The notes under the pieces are model-generated. The model had not been told where the DNA came from and did not search any database. It saw nothing but the letters and a program-made list of their open reading frames with translations. The translations under genes and the position numbers were made by a program. A stretch of 64,000 bases of DNA, taken from NCBI RefSeq assembly GCF_001723055.1, contig NZ_MDCR01000036.1:1-64000 (forward strand), given 5' to 3'. Shown piece by piece: positions 31,979-41,638 of the stretch. Each line of letters opens with the position of its first letter. Position 1 is the stretch's first letter. This DNA is from Streptomyces niveus. Lineage in GTDB: Bacteria; Actinomycetota; Actinomycetes; Streptomycetales; Streptomycetaceae.

Positions 31979-34495
31979 GTGGCCGAGGCGGCAGACATCC
32001 AGGGGATGAAGCACTCTCCTGCCCGCCGATGGCTGGGGCGCACCGGCGCCGTGGCCGCAGGGGTGCCGCTCCTGGCCGGGCTACTGGGGGGCCTCGCGGC
32101 TCCGCAGGCGACCGCTGCCGTCTCGACCCCCTCGACGGCCGCCTCAGGCCCTGTCACGGCGTCCCCGGCGAGCACCACGGCCGAGCCCTCCGGGTCGAGC
32201 ACCGTCTCCATCGCTCTCGACACCCTGGCGCCCAGCGCGCCGACGAAGGGCGACACCCTCACGATCTCCGGGACGGTGACCAACAAGAGCAAGAAGCCGG
32301 TCACCGACGCCCAGGTCGATCTCCGGGTGGGCCCGCAGCTGACCGGCCGGACCGCCATCGACGACGCGGTCGAGCGTTCCAACGACACCACGTACGACCC
32401 GCTGCCGGTGGGCGGCAAGTACAAGGTGGAGTTCAAGAAGCTCGCCTCGGGCATCAGCTACGACTTCGCCCTGTCGGTGCCGGTGAGCAAGCTCGGCCTG
32501 GGGGCGGACGGTGTCTACCAGCTCGGCGTGACGCTCACGGGCCGGACGGCGGCCGAACCCTACGACCACACCCTCGGCGTCCGGCGGACGTTCCTGCCGT
32601 GGCAGCCGGAGTCGGTGGACACCAGGACCAAGTTCACCTATCTCTGGCCGCTGATCTCCACCTCGCACGTCTCGGCGGAGACGGGTTCGGACGACCAGCA
32701 GACCCCCCTCTTCGAGAACGACGACCTGGCCGAGGAGCTGGCCCCCGGCGGCCGGCTGGAGCAGCTCGTCTCCCTCGGCAGCCAGCTCCCCGTCACCTGG
32801 GTCGTCGACCCGGACCTCCTCGCCACCGTCTCGGCGATGACCGAGCCGTACCGCGTCAGGGACGGCAACTCCACGGTCGCGGGCAAGAACCAGCTCGTGG
32901 CCAGGACCTGGCTCAACTCCCTGGAGAAGGCCGTCCAGGACAACCCCCACATCGTCGCCCTGCCCTTCGGTGACCCGGATCTGGCGTCCCTGGCCCACGG
33001 CGGCGAGACCGTGTCCGGCACCCTCGGCCACCTCCAGGGCTCCAGCGAGGTCGCGGCGGTGACCGTGGAGTCCATCCTCCATGCGCAGCCCGCCACCGAC
33101 TTCGCGTGGCCCGTGAACGGCGCCGTCGATCCGTCGATCGTCGATGTGGCGACCTCCGCGGGCGCCGACAAGGTGATCTCGCGCAGCGACAGCATCCAGG
33201 ACAACCTGCCGTACACGGCGAGCGCGGCACGGCCCATCGGCGGCGGTACGACGGCCGTCGTCAGCGACACCCGGCTGTCCACGGCCTTCGAGGGCGACGT
33301 GACCACGGCGGGCAGTTCCACGCTGGCGGTCCAGAAGTTCCTCGCCCAGTCGCTGGCCGTGACCCTCCAGGACTCCTCGAAGCAGCGCAACATCGTCGTC
33401 GCCCCGCAGCGGACGCCGTCGGCCAGCCAGGCGCAGTCCATGGCCCGTGCCCTCCAGGGGCTGGACGGGCAGCGCTGGACGCAGTCGTCCGACCTGGTCG
33501 CCGCCGCCGCAGCCAAGCCCGACACGAACGCCACGACGAAGGTGCCCGGCGCCTCGCGGTATCCGGACAAGCTCCGTGACCAGGAACTCCCCCCGTCGGC
33601 GTTCGAGGAGATCAAGGGGATCGACGAACGCCTCGGGAAGTTCAAGGCGATCCTGACCCTGCCCGACCGGGTCGCGACGCCCTTCGCCAACGCCGTCAAC
33701 CGGGCGCTCTCGACGTCCTGGCGGGGCGACGCGACAGGCGCCAGGGAGTACCGCGGCTCGGTGAACCGCTATCTGGTGAGCCTCACCGGTGAGGTCCAGC
33801 TCATCCAGAAGTCGGAACTGACCCTGTCCGGACGCAGCGCGACCATCCCGGTGACGGTCCAGAACCAGCTGCTGCAAGGTGTCGACCACCTCGTCCTGCG
33901 TCTCAAGTCCACGAACAAGACCCGTCTGAAGCTGGACGACGGCAGTGCGGTCGCCCAGCAGACGATCAAGATCGACGGCGGACACACCCAGGTCGTGAAG
34001 TTCACCGGCGATGCCAACGCCAACGGGCCCGTGGGCCTCACCGCGCAGCTCTACACCGCCGACGGACGGCCGTACGGCAATCCCATGTCGTTCCAGGTCC
34101 GGGTCTCCGAGCTGACTCCCACGGTGATGCTCGTCATCGCCGGCGGTGTGCTGCTGCTCGTCCTGGCCGGGGTCAAGATGTACAGCCAGCGCAAGCGGGC
34201 GGTGGCGGCGAAGGCGGCCGAGGACAAGGCAGCCGCGGACGCCGCCGAGGCCGAGGCCGGCGACGCCGACGACTCCGACGGGGACACCGCCGACGGCGAC
34301 GCCCGCGGCGACGACTCCGAGGACCCCGCCGACGACGGCACGGAGCCCACCCCGGCACCCGCCGCTGCCCCCTCGGCGGAGAAGATTCCCGCAGACATCA
34401 ACGGCGCCGAACCCGGGCAGCCGAGTGACCCGACCCCGGACACCCGTCCGGAAAGCGGGGACCCGTCGGGCAAGGGTGAGAAAGTGGACCGTTGA
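31979..34495 (+). CDS. DUF6049-family secreted/membrane-anchored protein
   Basis: An 838-residue exported protein encoded directly upstream of murJ, as is its counterpart in mycobacteria. The signal peptide spans about residues 10-47 (RRWLGRTGAVAAGVPLLAGLL...PQATAA). A long extracytoplasmic region contains beta-sandwich-like repeats, including SGTVTNKSKKPVTDAQVDLRV. One TM anchor lies near residues 717-738 (VMLVIAGGVLLLVLAGVKMY), and a very acidic Ala/Asp/Glu-rich cytoplasmic tail ends the protein. Function is unknown; synteny suggests a role in lipid II flipping or envelope assembly. The start may be GTG 31979 or ATG 32006. Confidence 0.85.
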   Translation: MAEAADIQGMKHSPARRWLGRTGAVAAGVPLLAGLLGGLAAPQATAAVSTPSTAASGPVTASPASTTAEPSGSSTVSIALDTLAPSAPTKGDTLTISGTVTNKSKKPVTDAQVDLRVGPQLTGRTAIDDAVERSNDTTYDPLPVGGKYKVEFKKLASGISYDFALSVPVSKLGLGADGVYQLGVTLTGRTAAEPYDHTLGVRRTFLPWQPESVDTRTKFTYLWPLISTSHVSAETGSDDQQTPLFENDDLAEELAPGGRLEQLVSLGSQLPVTWVVDPDLLATVSAMTEPYRVRDGNSTVAGKNQLVARTWLNSLEKAVQDNPHIVALPFGDPDLASLAHGGETVSGTLGHLQGSSEVAAVTVESILHAQPATDFAWPVNGAVDPSIVDVATSAGADKVISRSDSIQDNLPYTASAARPIGGGTTAVVSDTRLSTAFEGDVTTAGSSTLAVQKFLAQSLAVTLQDSSKQRNIVVAPQRTPSASQAQSMARALQGLDGQRWTQSSDLVAAAAAKPDTNATTKVPGASRYPDKLRDQELPPSAFEEIKGIDERLGKFKAILTLPDRVATPFANAVNRALSTSWRGDATGAREYRGSVNRYLVSLTGEVQLIQKSELTLSGRSATIPVTVQNQLLQGVDHLVLRLKSTNKTRLKLDDGSAVAQQTIKIDGGHTQVVKFTGDANANGPVGLTAQLYTADGRPYGNPMSFQVRVSELTPTVMLVIAGGVLLLVLAGVKMYSQRKRAVAAKAAEDKAAADAAEAEAGDADDSDGDTADGDARGDDSEDPADDGTEPTPAPAAAPSAEKIPADINGAEPGQPSDPTPDTRPESGDPSGKGEKVDR

Positions 34496-34540
34496 GGATG
34501 TCGTGGCCGGCCGGCCGGGGACGATGAGGTGGGGTAAACC

Positions 34541-36859
34541 ATGAACGCGCCGTACGACGGTGACCGCGGGCAAGGTCCTGGCGGCGATCCGGCAGGGCAT
34601 GTTCCGCCGCAGCCTCCCGCCGCCGACCCCAACGCCACCGTGCCTGACCCCGCAGCGCGGGATCCGTACCGCCAGGGCGGCCCGTACGCCCCGGGCCCCC
34701 AGGGTCCGTACCCTCAAGGCCCGCACGCCCAGGGTCCGTACACCCAACCGCCGTACGCCCAGGCCCCGTACAGCCCCGAGCAGTACGCGCAGGACGCCTA
34801 CGCCCAGGATCCGTACGTCCAGGACGCGTACCACCCCGATCCCTACCGCGCGCAGGACCTCTCGGCGCAGGACCCGGTGTCCGAGGCGCTGTACGACCGC
34901 GCCGCGCACCCGCCGCCGCCTCCCGGCACCTATCCGGAGACGACGCCGCTCTACCAGCAGCCGCCGGTGCAGCAGTACGCGCCCGATCCGCGTGTCTGGG
35001 CGCAGCCCCCGCCGCCGGAGCCCGACGGCCCCTCCCGCCATCTTCCGTTCGGGGACGACGCGCGGACCACACAGTTCATGGGCGTCGACGAGCTCGTCAC
35101 CCGGGCCCGTACCGACGAAGAGGGCCCCGACGCCTTCGCGCATCTGTTCCGCGATCAGCAGGGGACGGGCCGACCGCAGGCCGCCGCCCCCGAGGTGGCC
35201 CCCGCGCCGGCGCCCGCGAAGAAGGCCGGCGGACGGGCCTCGGGCCTGCTGAAGTCCAGCGCCGTGATGGCGGCGGGCACGCTCGTCTCGCGGCTCACCG
35301 GCTTCGTACGCTCCGCCCTGATCGTGGCCGCGCTCGGCGCCGCCACCCTCGGCGACACCTTCCAGCTCGCCATCACCCTGCCGACGATGATCTACATCCT
35401 GACCATCGGCGGCGGTCTCAACTCGGTCTTCGTCCCGCAGCTCATCCGCGCGATGAAGGACGACGAGGACGGCGGCGAGGCGTACGCGAACCGCCTGCTC
35501 ACGCTCGTCATCGTCATCCTCGGCACACTGACCGCGCTTTCGGTGCTCGCCGCCCCGCTGCTGGTGCGCCTGATGTCGGTGAGCATCGCCGACAACCCGG
35601 CCGCCAACGACGTCGCCGTCACCTTCGTGCGCTACTGCCTGATCACCATCTTCTTCATGGGCGTGCACGTGGTGATGGGGCAGATCCTCAACGCCCGTGG
35701 CAGGTTCGGCGCGATGATGTGGACGCCGGTCCTCAACAACATCATCATCATCGCCACGCTCGTCATGTTCATCTGGGTGTACGGCGCCGCCGAGGACTCC
35801 GGGATGACGGTCGCTTCCATCCCGCCGCAGGCGGAGCGCCTGCTCGGTGTCGGTGTGGTGCTCGGTCTGACCGTCCAGGCCCTCGCGATGATCCCCTACC
35901 TCCGCGAGACGGGCTTCCGCATCCGGCTGCGCTTCGACTGGCGCGGCCACGGCCTCGGCAAGGCCGCCAAGCTCGCCAAGTGGACCGTGCTGTTCGTCCT
36001 CGCCAACCAGGCCGGTGTGCTGGTCGTCTCGCAGCTCTCCACGGCGGCGGGCGTCGACTCGGGCACCCAGGGCGCCGGTTACATCGCCTACTCCAACGCC
36101 CAGCTGATCTGGGGCATGCCGCAGGCCATCATCACCGTCTCGGTCATGGCGGCCCTGCTGCCCCGGCTCTCCCGCTCGGCGCACGACGGCGACACCGGAG
36201 CCGTACGCGACGACATCTCGCAGGGCCTGCGCAACTCGGCCGTCGCGATCGTCCCCGTCGCCTTCAGCTTCGTCGCGCTCGGCATCCCGATGTGCACCCT
36301 GATCTTCGGCTCGTCCGGCATCGAGTCGGCGCGCTCCATGGGCTACATGCTGATGGCCTTCGGGCTCGGGCTGATCCCCTTCTCCGTGCAGTACGTGGTG
36401 CTGCGTGCCTTCTACGCGTACGAGGACACCCGAACTCCCTTCTACAACACGGTCATCGTGGCCGCCGTGAACGCCGCCGCCTCCGCCGTCTGCTTCGTCG
36501 TCCTGCCCTCGCGCTGGGCTGTCGTGGGCATGGCCGCCTCGTACGGCCTCGCCTACGCCGTCGGCGTGGGCATCGCCTGGCGCAGGCTCAAGAAGGTGCT
36601 GGGAGGCGATCTGGACGGCTCTCACGTCCTGCGTACGTACGCGAGGCTCTGCCTGGCGTCCGTGCCCGGCACGATCGCCGCCGGCGCCGCCGCCTACTTC
36701 GTGCTGGAGAAGCTCGGCAGCGAGGTGCTGGGGTCGTTCACCGCGCTGGCGGTCGGCGGGATCGTCCTGCTGGGCGGCTTCTTCGTCGTCGCCCGAAAAC
36801 TGCGTATCGAAGAGATGAACGCCTTGGTCGGAATGGTCAGAGGCCGCCTCGGACGCTAG
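34541..36859 (+). CDS. murJ: Lipid II flippase MurJ (MviN) with long N-terminal extension
   Basis: A 772-residue protein. Residues 1-235 form a cytoplasmic, disordered Pro/Tyr/Gln/Ala-rich region with repeated QGPY, YAQ and DPY units, followed by an acidic segment. From about 245 the MurJ core begins (LKSSAVMAAGTLVSRLTGFVRSAL) with the multi-helix MOP-family fold. It includes the NARGRFGAMMWTPVLNNI region and FYAYEDTRTPFYNT. MurJ moves lipid II across the membrane. In mycobacteria the same protein has a fused pseudokinase; here that module is the next gene, 59 bp downstream. It precedes sigM in the same direction. Confidence 0.93.
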   Translation: MNAPYDGDRGQGPGGDPAGHVPPQPPAADPNATVPDPAARDPYRQGGPYAPGPQGPYPQGPHAQGPYTQPPYAQAPYSPEQYAQDAYAQDPYVQDAYHPDPYRAQDLSAQDPVSEALYDRAAHPPPPPGTYPETTPLYQQPPVQQYAPDPRVWAQPPPPEPDGPSRHLPFGDDARTTQFMGVDELVTRARTDEEGPDAFAHLFRDQQGTGRPQAAAPEVAPAPAPAKKAGGRASGLLKSSAVMAAGTLVSRLTGFVRSALIVAALGAATLGDTFQLAITLPTMIYILTIGGGLNSVFVPQLIRAMKDDEDGGEAYANRLLTLVIVILGTLTALSVLAAPLLVRLMSVSIADNPAANDVAVTFVRYCLITIFFMGVHVVMGQILNARGRFGAMMWTPVLNNIIIIATLVMFIWVYGAAEDSGMTVASIPPQAERLLGVGVVLGLTVQALAMIPYLRETGFRIRLRFDWRGHGLGKAAKLAKWTVLFVLANQAGVLVVSQLSTAAGVDSGTQGAGYIAYSNAQLIWGMPQAIITVSVMAALLPRLSRSAHDGDTGAVRDDISQGLRNSAVAIVPVAFSFVALGIPMCTLIFGSSGIESARSMGYMLMAFGLGLIPFSVQYVVLRAFYAYEDTRTPFYNTVIVAAVNAAASAVCFVVLPSRWAVVGMAASYGLAYAVGVGIAWRRLKKVLGGDLDGSHVLRTYARLCLASVPGTIAAGAAAYFVLEKLGSEVLGSFTALAVGGIVLLGGFFVVARKLRIEEMNALVGMVRGRLGR

Positions 36860-36918
36860 CGCGCGGCGCCCGAGCACAACCATCGTCGGCCGCCGTGTGT
36901 CGTGCATAGCGTCCAACT

Positions 36919-38772
36919 GTGGGCACAATTGGCGTGGCTGTTGGACAGTGCGCAACGGATGGGGAGGCAGGAGCGACGGTGGCGGAACGGAGCACGGCTG
37001 CCGTCGAGGTGGCCGACAACAGCGGTGACGAACCGCCGGCCGCCCAGGCGGAGAAGGCCACCACCGACGGGGTGGCGAAAGCCCAGGACGCGACAGAGGA
37101 CGAGCGGACCGAGGAGTCCGGACCGCCCGAACCGGCGGAGTCCGACCCCGGGAAGCCGGCGAAGTCCGAGGACGGCGACGCCGCGGGACCGGGCGACGGA
37201 AAGCGCAGGGAGTCCCGGCCGACCGTGGCCGCGCCCGAACTCCACAGCGGCCACAAACTCGCCAGACGCTACCGCCTCGAAGAGTGCATCACCCGACTGG
37301 ACGGGTTCAGCAGCTGGCGCGCGGTCGACGAGAAACTGCGCCGCGCCGTCGGCGTGCACCTGCTGCCCGCCGACCACCCGCGAGCCCGCTCCGTACTGGC
37401 CGCGGCCCGCTCCTCCGCCCTCCTCGGCGACCCCCGCTTCGTCCAGGTCCTCGACGCCGTCGAGGAGAACGACCTCGTCTACGTCGTCCACGAGTGGCTG
37501 CCCGACGCGACGGAACTCACCGCGATCCTCGCGGCGGGTCCCATGGAGGCCCACGACGCCTACCAACTCGTCAGCCAGCTCTCCCAGGCCATGGCCGCCG
37601 CGCACCGCGAGGGCCTGGCCCATCTGAAGCTCACGCCCGGCGCCGTCCTGCGCAGCTCCACCGGCCAGTACCGGATCCGCGGTCTCGCCGTGAACGCCGC
37701 CCTGCGCGGCATCAGCGCGGAACGCCCGCAGCGCACCGACACCGAGGCGATCGGCGCGCTGCTGTACGCGGCGCTGACCCACCGCTGGCCGTACGAGACC
37801 GACGCGTACGGACTCGCGGGGCTGCCGAAGGGCGTCGGCCTGATCGCCCCGGACCAGGTGCGGGCAGGGGTCCACCGAGGTCTGTCCGAGCTCGCCATGC
37901 GCGCCCTGGTCAACGAGGGCGCCACCGCCTCACGGCAGGACCCGCCCTGCACCACGCCGGACGAACTCGCCAAGGCCGTCGCCGAGATGCCCCGTGTCCG
38001 GCCCCCGGAGCCCACGTTCGCCGCGCCGCCCGAGTACCAGCGCACCACCTACCAGCAGGGCTCGTACGCGCGTCCCGCCACCCGGCCCATCGGCGCGCCC
38101 GCCACCCAGCCCGTGCCCGTCCCGCCGCCGCCTCTCCAGAGCCGTACCGGCAAGGCACTGAAGTGGACCGTCTCCGCGCTCCTCATCGCGGTGCTGGGGC
38201 TCGCCAGCTGGCAGGTGGCCGACCATCTGCTCAACCGGTCGGACGGCGACGAGACGACGCAGTCCCAGTCGACGGACGGCGAGCAGCAGAAGCCTCCGCC
38301 GCGGACCCCGAAAGATCTGAAGATCGCCGACGCGTCGGTCTTCGCGCCCGACGGTGACGGCGTGAAGGCCGAGGACGTCCACCTGGCCACGGACGGCAAT
38401 GCCGGCACCGCCTGGATCACCCCGAAGTACAACGGGTACGCGAACTACGGCAATCTCCCCAACCGCAAGGGCGGCAGCGGGATAGTCGTGGATCTCGGCA
38501 GCGTGCAGGATGTGTACGGCATCGACGTCGCCATGTACCGCGGCGGCCAGAAGGTCCAGGTCCTCGCCGCCGGCGAGGGCGCCTCGTCCCCGTCGGGCCT
38601 GTCGGACTTCTCCCAGCGCCTCACCGAACTGGGGCAGACCGGCAGCAATGTGAAGACGACCCTGGACAAGCCCGTCAGAACCAGGTACGTACTGATCCAC
38701 ATCACGGAACTCGCTCCGGAGTCCGCGAACGAGTTCCGGGGCGGAATCTCGGAGATCAAGGTCATAGGCTGA
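36919..38772 (+). CDS. MurJ-associated membrane pseudokinase with discoidin-like domain
   Basis: A 617-residue protein. The acidic, disordered N-terminus covers about residues 1-110, followed by a protein-kinase fold at about 113-350. Catalytic residues are missing: the VAIK lysine site reads VGVHLL, HRDLKP reads HLKLTP, and DFG reads RGL. It is therefore a pseudokinase. One TM helix at about 415-437 (LKWTVSALLIAVLGLASW) leads to an extracytoplasmic discoidin/galactose-binding-like domain (GSGIVVDLGSVQDVYGIDV). In mycobacterial MurJ the pseudokinase is recruited by phosphorylation to an FHA protein; this separate protein probably plays the same regulatory role. The start (GTG 36919) is uncertain within the acidic region. 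Confidence 0.88.
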   Translation: MGTIGVAVGQCATDGEAGATVAERSTAAVEVADNSGDEPPAAQAEKATTDGVAKAQDATEDERTEESGPPEPAESDPGKPAKSEDGDAAGPGDGKRRESRPTVAAPELHSGHKLARRYRLEECITRLDGFSSWRAVDEKLRRAVGVHLLPADHPRARSVLAAARSSALLGDPRFVQVLDAVEENDLVYVVHEWLPDATELTAILAAGPMEAHDAYQLVSQLSQAMAAAHREGLAHLKLTPGAVLRSSTGQYRIRGLAVNAALRGISAERPQRTDTEAIGALLYAALTHRWPYETDAYGLAGLPKGVGLIAPDQVRAGVHRGLSELAMRALVNEGATASRQDPPCTTPDELAKAVAEMPRVRPPEPTFAAPPEYQRTTYQQGSYARPATRPIGAPATQPVPVPPPPLQSRTGKALKWTVSALLIAVLGLASWQVADHLLNRSDGDETTQSQSTDGEQQKPPPRTPKDLKIADASVFAPDGDGVKAEDVHLATDGNAGTAWITPKYNGYANYGNLPNRKGGSGIVVDLGSVQDVYGIDVAMYRGGQKVQVLAAGEGASSPSGLSDFSQRLTELGQTGSNVKTTLDKPVRTRYVLIHITELAPESANEFRGGISEIKVIG

Positions 38773-38801
38773 CCCTGCGGACCAGGGGAGGGGGCTCACC
38801 G

Positions 38802-39551
38802 TTGGAAGACGCCGCACTCGGCGACGTGAACGACCAGGATCTCCTGGCGCGGCACGTCGAAGGGGATCCTGACGCCTTCGGTGAGCTCGTACGACGCCAC
38901 CGCGACCGGCTCTGGGCCGTGGCGCTGCGCACGCTGGGAGACCGCGAGGAAGCCGCAGACGCCGTCCAGGACGCGCTCGTGTCCGCCTTCCGCGCCGCCC
39001 ACACCTTCCGCGGTCAGTCCGCCGTCACGACCTGGCTGCACCGCATCACCGTCAACGCCTGTCTCGACCGTGCGAGGAAGGCCGCCTCCCGCAAGACCTC
39101 CCCCGTGGACGACACGGAGCGTCTGGAGCAGCTTCTCGAACCGCACGAGTCGGCCGAGGCCCCCGCCCAGCGCCAGGACCTCCACCGCCAGCTCCTCGTC
39201 GCCCTCGCCAAGCTGCCCGCCGACCAGCGGGCCGCGCTGGTCCTGGTCGACATGCAGGGGTACCCCGTGGCGGAGGCCGCTCAGGTACTCGACGTACCCG
39301 TCGGGACCATAAAGAGCCGCTGCGCGCGCGGCCGGGCCAGACTTCTGCCGATGCTCACCCATCTGCGGGAGAGCACCGGCGGCACCGGCGAGAGAGGCGG
39401 TCTGGGAGCACAAAGGAACCGGACGCCGGGGGCATCCGTCCCATCGGAGCCGGGACCACCGAACAGAGGACCGGACACAGGGCCAGACACCGGACCAGAC
39501 GCGGGACCACAAGGTCCTGCCGCCGTGAAGGGAGGAGGTGGGCGCGCGTGA
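38802..39551 (+). CDS. sigM: ECF RNA polymerase sigma factor SigM
   Basis: A 249-residue ECF sigma factor. Region 2 covers about residues 10-85 (NDQDLLARHVEGDPDAFGELVRRH, then TWLHRITVNACLDRAR), and region 4 about 125-185 (LPADQRAALVLVDMQGYPVAEAA, then VGTIKSRCARGRARL). A Gly/Pro-rich tail of about 55 residues follows. The start is a TTG at 38802 behind a strong GGAGGGGG; GTG 38826 has no ribosome-binding site. The order murJ-sigM-anti-sigma-trxB-trxA matches Mycobacterium, where SigM responds to cell-surface or redox conditions. Its stop overlaps the anti-sigma start by 4 bp, giving translational coupling. Confidence 0.92.
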   Translation: MEDAALGDVNDQDLLARHVEGDPDAFGELVRRHRDRLWAVALRTLGDREEAADAVQDALVSAFRAAHTFRGQSAVTTWLHRITVNACLDRARKAASRKTSPVDDTERLEQLLEPHESAEAPAQRQDLHRQLLVALAKLPADQRAALVLVDMQGYPVAEAAQVLDVPVGTIKSRCARGRARLLPMLTHLRESTGGTGERGGLGAQRNRTPGASVPSEPGPPNRGPDTGPDTGPDAGPQGPAAVKGGGGRA

Positions 39552-40477
39552 CGACCACGACCGGCACGACCGAGCACCCCGACGTCTCGGAGATCTCCGA
39601 CCTCACGGAGGGCCTGCTCTCCCCCGCGCGGAGCGTCGAGCTGCGCGAACATCTCGACGGCTGCTCACTGTGCGCCGATGTGTACGAGTCGCTGGAGGAG
39701 ATCCGCGGACTGCTGGGCTCGCTGCCCGGCCCGCCGCGTATGCCCGCCGACGTGTCCGCCCGGATCGACGCCGCCCTGGCCGCCGAGGCACTGCTGAGCG
39801 CGTCCGCACCGGACCCGCTCACGGCGGACGCGACGGCCGATGTTTCACGTGAAACATCGCCCGCCCCCGCGTCCATCGCCGACACCCCTCGGACGGACCG
39901 GGCCGACCGCCCCGCAGGCCGCCCACGGGCGGCCACGGGCCCCGGCCGCTCCCGGCAGCAGCGCCGCCGTCGCGGTGCGATCCTCGGCGCCGTCTTCGGC
40001 ACTGCGGCGATCGGCGTGAGTGTGCTGCTGTTCCAGACGGTGTCGGGCTTCGGTGGCGACGACGCGTCCTCCTACAAGAGCGACGCGGGAGCGAGCGCGG
40101 CCGACAGCGACGGTGCCGCGTTCTCCGGCACCGGGATCCAGGAGAAGGTCCACTCGCTGCTCAAGCCCGCCCCGGCCACCGGCGAGCCACGCGTGGCCGA
40201 GGGCCAGAATTCCACCAAGGAGGGACCCAGCACATCGGCGTCCCCCAAACTGACCCAGCAGGTGCCGCCCTGCATCCAGCAGGGAACGGGCCGTAAGGAC
40301 TCGCCGCTCGCCGCCGAGCGGGGCACGTACAAGGGCGTCGACGCCTTCCTCCTGGTCCTGTCCGACCCCACCGACGGCAATCTGGTGGAGGCGTACGTCA
40401 TCGACGCCGCCTGCGTCGACAACATCCCGCCCGTCAAGGGTGAACTCCTGCTCTCGCAGAGCTATCCCCGCCGCTGA
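39548..40477 (+). CDS. Membrane anti-sigma factor of SigM (ZAS type)
   Basis: A 309-residue cognate anti-sigma factor coupled to sigM by a GTGA overlap. The N-terminal zinc anti-sigma domain has HLDGCSLC (His35, Cys39, Cys42), the HxxxCxxC motif that binds zinc and can sense thiol oxidation. A linker of about 45 residues contains DVSRETSP, encoded by a parS site. One TM helix lies at about 137-160, and an extracytoplasmic domain (about 165-309) has two cysteines. The topology fits release of SigM by an envelope or redox signal. Confidence 0.9.
   Translation: MTTTTGTTEHPDVSEISDLTEGLLSPARSVELREHLDGCSLCADVYESLEEIRGLLGSLPGPPRMPADVSARIDAALAAEALLSASAPDPLTADATADVSRETSPAPASIADTPRTDRADRPAGRPRAATGPGRSRQQRRRRGAILGAVFGTAAIGVSVLLFQTVSGFGGDDASSYKSDAGASAADSDGAAFSGTGIQEKVHSLLKPAPATGEPRVAEGQNSTKEGPSTSASPKLTQQVPPCIQQGTGRKDSPLAAERGTYKGVDAFLLVLSDPTDGNLVEAYVIDAACVDNIPPVKGELLLSQSYPRR
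39842..39855. other. parS site 6
   Basis: A perfect GTTTCACGTGAAAC inside the anti-sigma factor gene, encoding V-S-R-E-T in the linker between the zinc domain and the TM helix. Confidence 0.95.
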
Positions 40478-40506
40478 CAGACTGCCCGGCGCCGCCGGGA
40501 CCTCGC

Positions 40507-40533
40507 GGGAATGCGAGGCCCGTAGGATCCGTT
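40507..40533 (+). promoter_or_regulatory. SigR-type promoter of trxBA
   Basis: GGGAAT (40507-40512), then exactly 18 bp, then GTT (40531-40533). This is the known Streptomyces SigR (thiol-stress sigma factor) consensus, and trxBA is a classic SigR target. The -35 element lies in the loop of a small CCTCGC/GCGAGG hairpin. Confidence 0.88.
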
Positions 40534-40603
40534 GGGTGGGGTGAGAGTCCTGAACCGCCCCGTTGGCAGTAGCAGGCAGTCTGCAGAGACGAGGAAGAAA
40601 CCC

Positions 40604-41596
40604 GTGAGCGACGTCCGTAATGTGATCATCATCGGCTCCGGGCCGGCCGGGTACACGGCTGCGCTCTACACCGCACGCGCGTCGCTGCATCCCCTCGTGT
40701 TCGAGGGTGCCGTCACCGCGGGTGGCGCGCTGATGAACACCACCGATGTGGAGAACTTCCCCGGTTTCCGCGACGGCATCATGGGCCCCGACCTGATGGA
40801 CAACATGCGGGCGCAGGCGGAGCGGTTCGGCGCCGAGCTCGTCCCGGACGACGTCATCTCGGTCGACCTCAGCGGGGAGATCAAGACGGTCACCGACACG
40901 GTGGGCACGGTGCACCGGGCGAAGGCCGTGATCGTCACGACCGGCTCGCAGCACCGCAAGCTCGGACTCCCGCGCGAGGACGCCCTCTCCGGACGCGGCG
41001 TCTCCTGGTGTGCCACGTGTGACGGGTTCTTCTTCAAGGACCAGGACATCGCGGTGGTCGGCGGCGGCGACACGGCGATGGAGGAGGCGACCTTCCTCTC
41101 GCGTTTCGCCAAGTCGGTCACGATCGTCCACCGCCGCGACAGCCTGCGGGCCTCCAAGGCCATGCAGGACCGTGCCTTCGCCGACCCGAAGATCCGGTTC
41201 GCCTGGGACAGCGCGGTCGAGGAGATCCACGGCGACCAGAAGCTCTCCGGTCTGACGCTGCGCAACACCAAGACCGGTGAGACGTCCGAGCTGCCGGTGA
41301 CCGGGCTGTTCATCGCCGTGGGCCACGACCCGCGTACCGAACTCTTCAAGGGCCAGCTCGACCTCGACGACGAGGGTTACCTCACGGTGGACGCGCCCTC
41401 CACTCGCACGAACCTCACGGGTGTCTTCGCCGCCGGCGACGTCGTCGACCACACCTACCGACAGGCGATCACCGCCGCGGGCACCGGCTGTTCCGCGGCC
41501 CTCGACGCCGAGCGCTTCCTCTCCGCGCTGGCCGACGGCGAGAACGCCGCCGAGCCGGAGAAGAGCACCGAGCCGGAGCAGACCGCCTCCGTCTGA
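40604..41596 (+). CDS. trxB: Thioredoxin reductase
   Basis: A 330-residue FAD-dependent thioredoxin reductase that uses NADPH to reduce TrxA. The FAD motif is [21 protein letters not shown] (about residues 6-26), the active-site disulfide is CATC in SWCATCDG (about 143-146), and the NADPH motif is [13 protein letters not shown] final FAD motif VFAAGDVVD is present, and the last 20 residues are a Glu-rich tail. GTG 40604 follows GAGGAA; upstream codons are unconserved. It is transcribed with trxA from a SigR-type promoter. Confidence 0.97.
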   Translation: MSDVRNVIIIGSGPAGYTAALYTARASLHPLVFEGAVTAGGALMNTTDVENFPGFRDGIMGPDLMDNMRAQAERFGAELVPDDVISVDLSGEIKTVTDTVGTVHRAKAVIVTTGSQHRKLGLPREDALSGRGVSWCATCDGFFFKDQDIAVVGGGDTAMEEATFLSRFAKSVTIVHRRDSLRASKAMQDRAFADPKIRFAWDSAVEEIHGDQKLSGLTLRNTKTGETSELPVTGLFIAVGHDPRTELFKGQLDLDDEGYLTVDAPSTRTNLTGVFAAGDVVDHTYRQAITAAGTGCSAALDAERFLSALADGENAAEPEKSTEPEQTASV

Positions 41597-41638
41597 CCAG
41601 CAGTTCCGACCGACACCCCACGAAGTTAGGAGGCCGCC

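Noticed and set aside
32144-36955. A 1603-codon open frame opposite the DUF6049 and murJ genes
   Set aside because: Same shadow effect: no domain, biased composition, and it spans two well-supported genes.
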